Shown: positions 15,301 to 17,041 of the stretch, in pieces
Numbering within the stretch: position 1 is the stretch's first letter
Layout: each line of letters opens with the position of its first letter
DNA from: Rubrobacter sp.
Lineage (GTDB): Bacteria > Actinomycetota > Rubrobacteria > Rubrobacterales > Rubrobacteraceae
Direction: 5' to 3'
Assembly (NCBI GenBank): GCA_016781635.1
Contig: JADDPY010000178.1
Location: 1-17,041, forward strand
DNA: 17,041 bases
Position numbers and translations under genes: made by a program
The notes under the pieces: generated by a model
Databases searched by the model: none
Seen by the model: only the letters and a program-made list of their open reading frames with translations
What the model was told of the DNA's origin: nothing

Positions 15301-15894
15301 GGCGAAGGGGTTGCCGCTGCGGGCGGCCTCGATCATGTCCTTGGTCAGGATCTCGAAGCTGAGTCCGAACTTGGCCCACAGCTCGTCCTGCCACTGATCG
15401 ACCAGGCTGCCGGGTGCGATGATTAGGCAGCGCTCGACGTCGCCCCGGATCATCAGCTCCTTGCAGAACAGCCCGGCCATGATCGTCTTGCCGGCCCCAG
15501 GGTCGTCGGCCAGCAGGTAGCGCAGCGGCTGGCGGGGGAGCATCTGGGTGTAGACGGCGTCGATCTGGTGCGGCAGGGGGTCGAGGTTCGACGTCTGCAC
15601 GGCCAGGAAGGGGTCGAACAGCCAGGCCAGCGAGATCCGCTTGGCCTCCGACACCAGCCGGAAGAGGTGCCCGTCGGCGTCCATCGACCAGGCCCGGCCG
15701 GCCTGCTCGACGGTGAGGCGCGCCTCGTCGTCCCGGTAGAGCAGCTCTTGGTTGGGCCTGCCGGTGGAGTCGTCGGTGTAGGTGAGGGTGATGGCGTTGG
15801 AGCCGTGCCAGTCGACGTCGACCACCCGCACGGCGCGCTCGGCGAGGACGCCGCGCACCAGCGCTCCCTTGGTCAGGTCCTCCAGCCTCGCCAT
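12364..15894 (-). CDS. SNF2-family helicase with C-terminal DUF3883 domain
   Basis: This is the first gene of the operon, 1176 residues. Helicase motifs run in order: [15 protein letters not shown] (127-141, Walker A), [10 protein letters not shown] (228-237, DEAH), LLLMTATPH (264-272), [10 protein letters not shown] in the second RecA lobe, and [20 protein letters not shown] near residue 600-615 (motifs V-VI). A charged helical region links to a C-terminal DUF3883 nuclease-like domain: GYDI near 1082 and FIEVKGR near 1096-1102. It resembles the SNF2-like helicases of defence islands, such as DrmD, but no other DISARM genes are present. It is expected to translocate on double-stranded DNA using ATP. 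I chose ATG 15894 because the family N-terminus ([15 protein letters not shown]) begins there, with GGGAGG 12 nt upstream; the 48 residues before it are Arg-rich and not family-like. G+C is about 70%. Confidence 0.88.
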   Translation of the reverse strand: [1176 protein letters not shown]

Positions 15895-15928
15895 CGGCGC
15901 CTCGTGCCTCCCTTCTCGCTGCCGTCCC

Positions 15929-15955
15929 ACCTTAGAAGCGGAGGTCACGCACCAA
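15929..15955 (-). promoter_or_regulatory. Possible promoter of the defence operon
   Basis: On the minus strand, TTGGTG (15955-15950), a 15-nt spacer and TAAGGT (15934-15929) lie 35 nt upstream of the helicase ATG. TAAGGT fits the actinobacterial TANNNT -10 pattern; the spacer is short. It is the best candidate in the 275-nt divergent region, and no clear operator palindrome was seen. Confidence 0.3.
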
Positions 15956-16169
15956 CTTCGCCACCACTGTCGCCGCTCGTTCCGCCTGATCCTGAGTTCC
16001 CCGTAGCGGCTAGCTCCGCCCCGATGGCGGGCGATCATTCATCAAGGCCCTCAAGGTCGGCAGTCGTCCTGCCGATGTCTACTCGGCGGCTCCGACATCC
16101 TGCTGCTACACCAGAAAGGGTAGGCGATGCCCCACAAAGTGGCGTACTCCGCTTCATGCCGTTGCCTCA

Positions 16170-16592
16170 GTGACTGTCGTCTTGGGAGTACTCATGGCGT
16201 TGGGAGCAATATTCGGAACACCGCCAAGGGAGGTCGACAGCAGGCCTGTCTCAGAGCAGTTCCCACACCAGTGTGCAGGGTCTTCTGAGAGAGTCGTGAC
16301 CCCCGACCAGTGCTCAGGGCGGACCACGACCACCGTCAGGCGAACCACGACTACCACCTACGAGAGCGACTACGTTCCGCCCAGCCGCTACTACGCGCCA
16401 CCGACGTATTCGCCGCCCGTGAGCAGTTACGATCAGTGGAGGCTGGAATCAGACCAACGTGAGATCGAGCGCAAGCAGCGTGAACTGGAGTCACGGCTCG
16501 ATCAGCAGGAGTTCGAGCAAGGGCAACGCGAGTCTCGTGAGCGACTCAACGAGATCTTCGACAATGACAGTTGCTACGGCTTGTACTGCTAG
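16170..16592 (+). CDS. Small secreted or membrane-anchored protein, unknown function
   Basis: This 140-residue protein starts at GTG 16170. It begins with a hydrophobic segment (VTVVLGVLMALGAIF), then a Cys-containing stretch (HQCAGSSERVVTPDQC), a Thr run (RTTTTVRRTTTTTYES), a Tyr/Pro-rich linker (PPSRYYAPPTYSPP), and a charged helical part (ERKQRELESRLDQQEFEQGQ) likely to form a coiled coil. It ends in DNDSCYGLYC. I do not recognise the family; the layout suggests an exported or anchored surface protein. An alternative start is ATG 16127, which has AAAGGG upstream but lies in a different frame. If a single frameshift exists there, the N-terminus would be MPHKVAYS joined to LHAVASVTVVLG, a better signal anchor. 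It is divergent from the defence operon, with lower G+C. Confidence 0.5.
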   Translation: MTVVLGVLMALGAIFGTPPREVDSRPVSEQFPHQCAGSSERVVTPDQCSGRTTTTVRRTTTTTYESDYVPPSRYYAPPTYSPPVSSYDQWRLESDQREIERKQRELESRLDQQEFEQGQRESRERLNEIFDNDSCYGLYC

Positions 16593-16650
16593 CACTCCAC
16601 TCAGCGCAAGCATAGAGTTCCAGTACGGCTATGAGTTGAGGAATCAGAAT

Positions 16651-16884
16651 ATGATGAGCTTCAGGTGCCCACGCTGCGGACAAACGTCTTCATCTGTCGA
16701 CCCACCTTCGATGGGAACCGAACAAGCTCGGCCATACCAGTTCTATCGCTTCGGAGCTCTCTACTACGAATGTCCCAGCCACGGATCGTTCTCCATCCAT
16801 GCTGAGAGGACCGACGGTGGGAAGCAGGAAGTCGTAGTGTTTCAGAACGACCCTCCAGGTTCATGGATGGTCCTGGGAGAATAG
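16651..16884 (+). CDS. Small zinc-ribbon protein, unknown function
   Basis: Starting at ATG 16651 (GAGG about 9 nt upstream), this encodes 77 residues. MMSFRCPRCGQTSSS carries a CPxCG knuckle, and YYECPSHGSF supplies the second Cys and a His, so a single zinc ribbon is likely. It ends with a beta-rich tail (GKQEVVVFQNDPPGSWMVLG). The frame stays open upstream into the previous gene, but that part (Ser-rich, out of frame with the known protein) is a shadow. The gap from the preceding gene is 58 nt, so the two could be cotranscribed. I do not recognise a family, and a role in the defence operon is not shown. Confidence 0.5.
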   Translation: MMSFRCPRCGQTSSSVDPPSMGTEQARPYQFYRFGALYYECPSHGSFSIHAERTDGGKQEVVVFQNDPPGSWMVLGE

Positions 16885-16905
16885 CCTGCAGTTCTCCGCT
16901 CCGAT

Positions 16906-16940
16906 CTCTCGGCAAGGCGCATCGCCGAGGATTGCGAGAG
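16906..16940. terminator. Possible bidirectional terminator hairpin
   Basis: An outer stem CTCTCG (16906-16911) pairs with CGAGAG (16935-16940), and an inner stem GGCG (16916-16919) pairs with CGCC (16923-16926) around a CAT loop. It lies between convergent genes ending at 16884 and 16959. No T-run follows on either strand, which is common in high-GC genomes. Confidence 0.35.
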
Positions 16941-16958
16941 CAGGCGAGCCTCCCGCCA

Positions 16959-17041
16959 TTACAGGCTCATGCCCAACCCCCGCGACGGCGAATCGATACC
17001 CATCTCGCGGCCGAGCCCACGATCCAGCCGCTCGACCGCCT
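16959..17041 (-). CDS. C-terminal end of a gene entering from the right
   Basis: The minus strand is open from the window edge to TAA at 16959-16961, reading AVERLDRGLGREMGIDSPSR then GLGMSL. Only 26 residues are visible, which is too few to name a family. The composition (Arg, Glu, Gly-rich, GC-rich third positions) looks coding. It could also be an open frame by chance. Confidence 0.35.
   Translation of the reverse strand, partial: AVERLDRGLGREMGIDSPSRGLGMSL

Noticed and set aside
12517..15426. Several plus-strand open frames of 275-348 codons and a minus-strand frame of 514 codons
   Set aside because: All overlap the helicase gene out of frame. Translations are low in information (Arg/Pro/Gly or Val/Leu/Gly-rich) and lack motifs.
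2912..15894. DISARM or BREX assignment
   Set aside because: The helicase is DrmD-like and DUF499 is distantly BrxC-like, but DrmA, DrmB, DrmC and PglZ are absent, and the methyltransferase is DUF1156-type.
1..17041. CRISPR array
   Set aside because: No regularly spaced repeats of 20-40 nt were seen. The only repeats are the junction pair, the CGTGAGACG cluster, the IS ends and the triplet palindrome.

Overview
The window is high-GC DNA (about 70% G+C in the large genes) with GTG starts, tightly overlapping genes and Actinomycetota-like protein sequences. Acidimicrobiia or a related lineage is my guess, and nothing in the window fixes it. It reads as a defence/accessory island.

Left flank (1-1457): a minus-strand 3'-half tRNA remnant at the extreme left edge, with short CGTGAGACG repeats beside it, looks like the attachment-site end of an integrated element. 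Next come an internally deleted IS21-family relic (204-528, with the C-terminus of istB), a stretch with no recognisable gene (529-786), and a Phd/YefM-VapC type toxin-antitoxin pair broken by three frameshifts (787-1457).

A free-standing Doc/Fic-family gene follows (1541-2758, minus). It has clearly lower G+C, an N-terminal IF2N-like region and a C-terminal HicA-like region.

The core (2912-15894, all minus) is one compact seven-gene operon, in transcription order: (1) SNF2/DEAH helicase with a C-terminal DUF3883 nuclease-like domain; (2) OLD-like AAA ATPase with a TOPRIM-like region; (3) DUF1156 (COG1743-type) DNA adenine methyltransferase; (4) a small protein with an EVE/PUA-like N-terminus and a DUF3883 nuclease-like C-terminus; (5) minimal nucleotidyltransferase; (6) HEPN protein; (7) Swt1-HEPN/DUF499 (COG1483-type) AAA+ ATPase. 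Most junctions overlap or are 2-3 nt apart. The one exception is a 70-nt gap between genes 4 and 5. The DUF1156-DUF499-helicase core matches gene sets already linked to antiphage defence. Modification by the methyltransferase would mark self DNA, while the helicase, ATPases and nuclease-like domains would act on foreign DNA. The MNT-HEPN pair could be an embedded abortive-infection or toxin-antitoxin layer.

The most informative local structure is a 39-nt imperfect direct repeat (30/39 identical) that flanks gene 4 exactly. Both copies encode SAEPSVQG with only synonymous differences, followed by stop, 2 nt and the next start codon. This suggests gene 4 was spliced in between the methyltransferase and MNT genes by recombination with a related operon, leaving a vestigial methyltransferase tail at 6968-7035.

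Right flank (15895-17041): a divergent promoter region, two small plus-strand genes (a secreted or membrane-anchored Thr/Pro/Tyr-rich protein and a zinc-ribbon protein), a possible bidirectional terminator, and the C-terminal end of a minus-strand gene that runs off the window.
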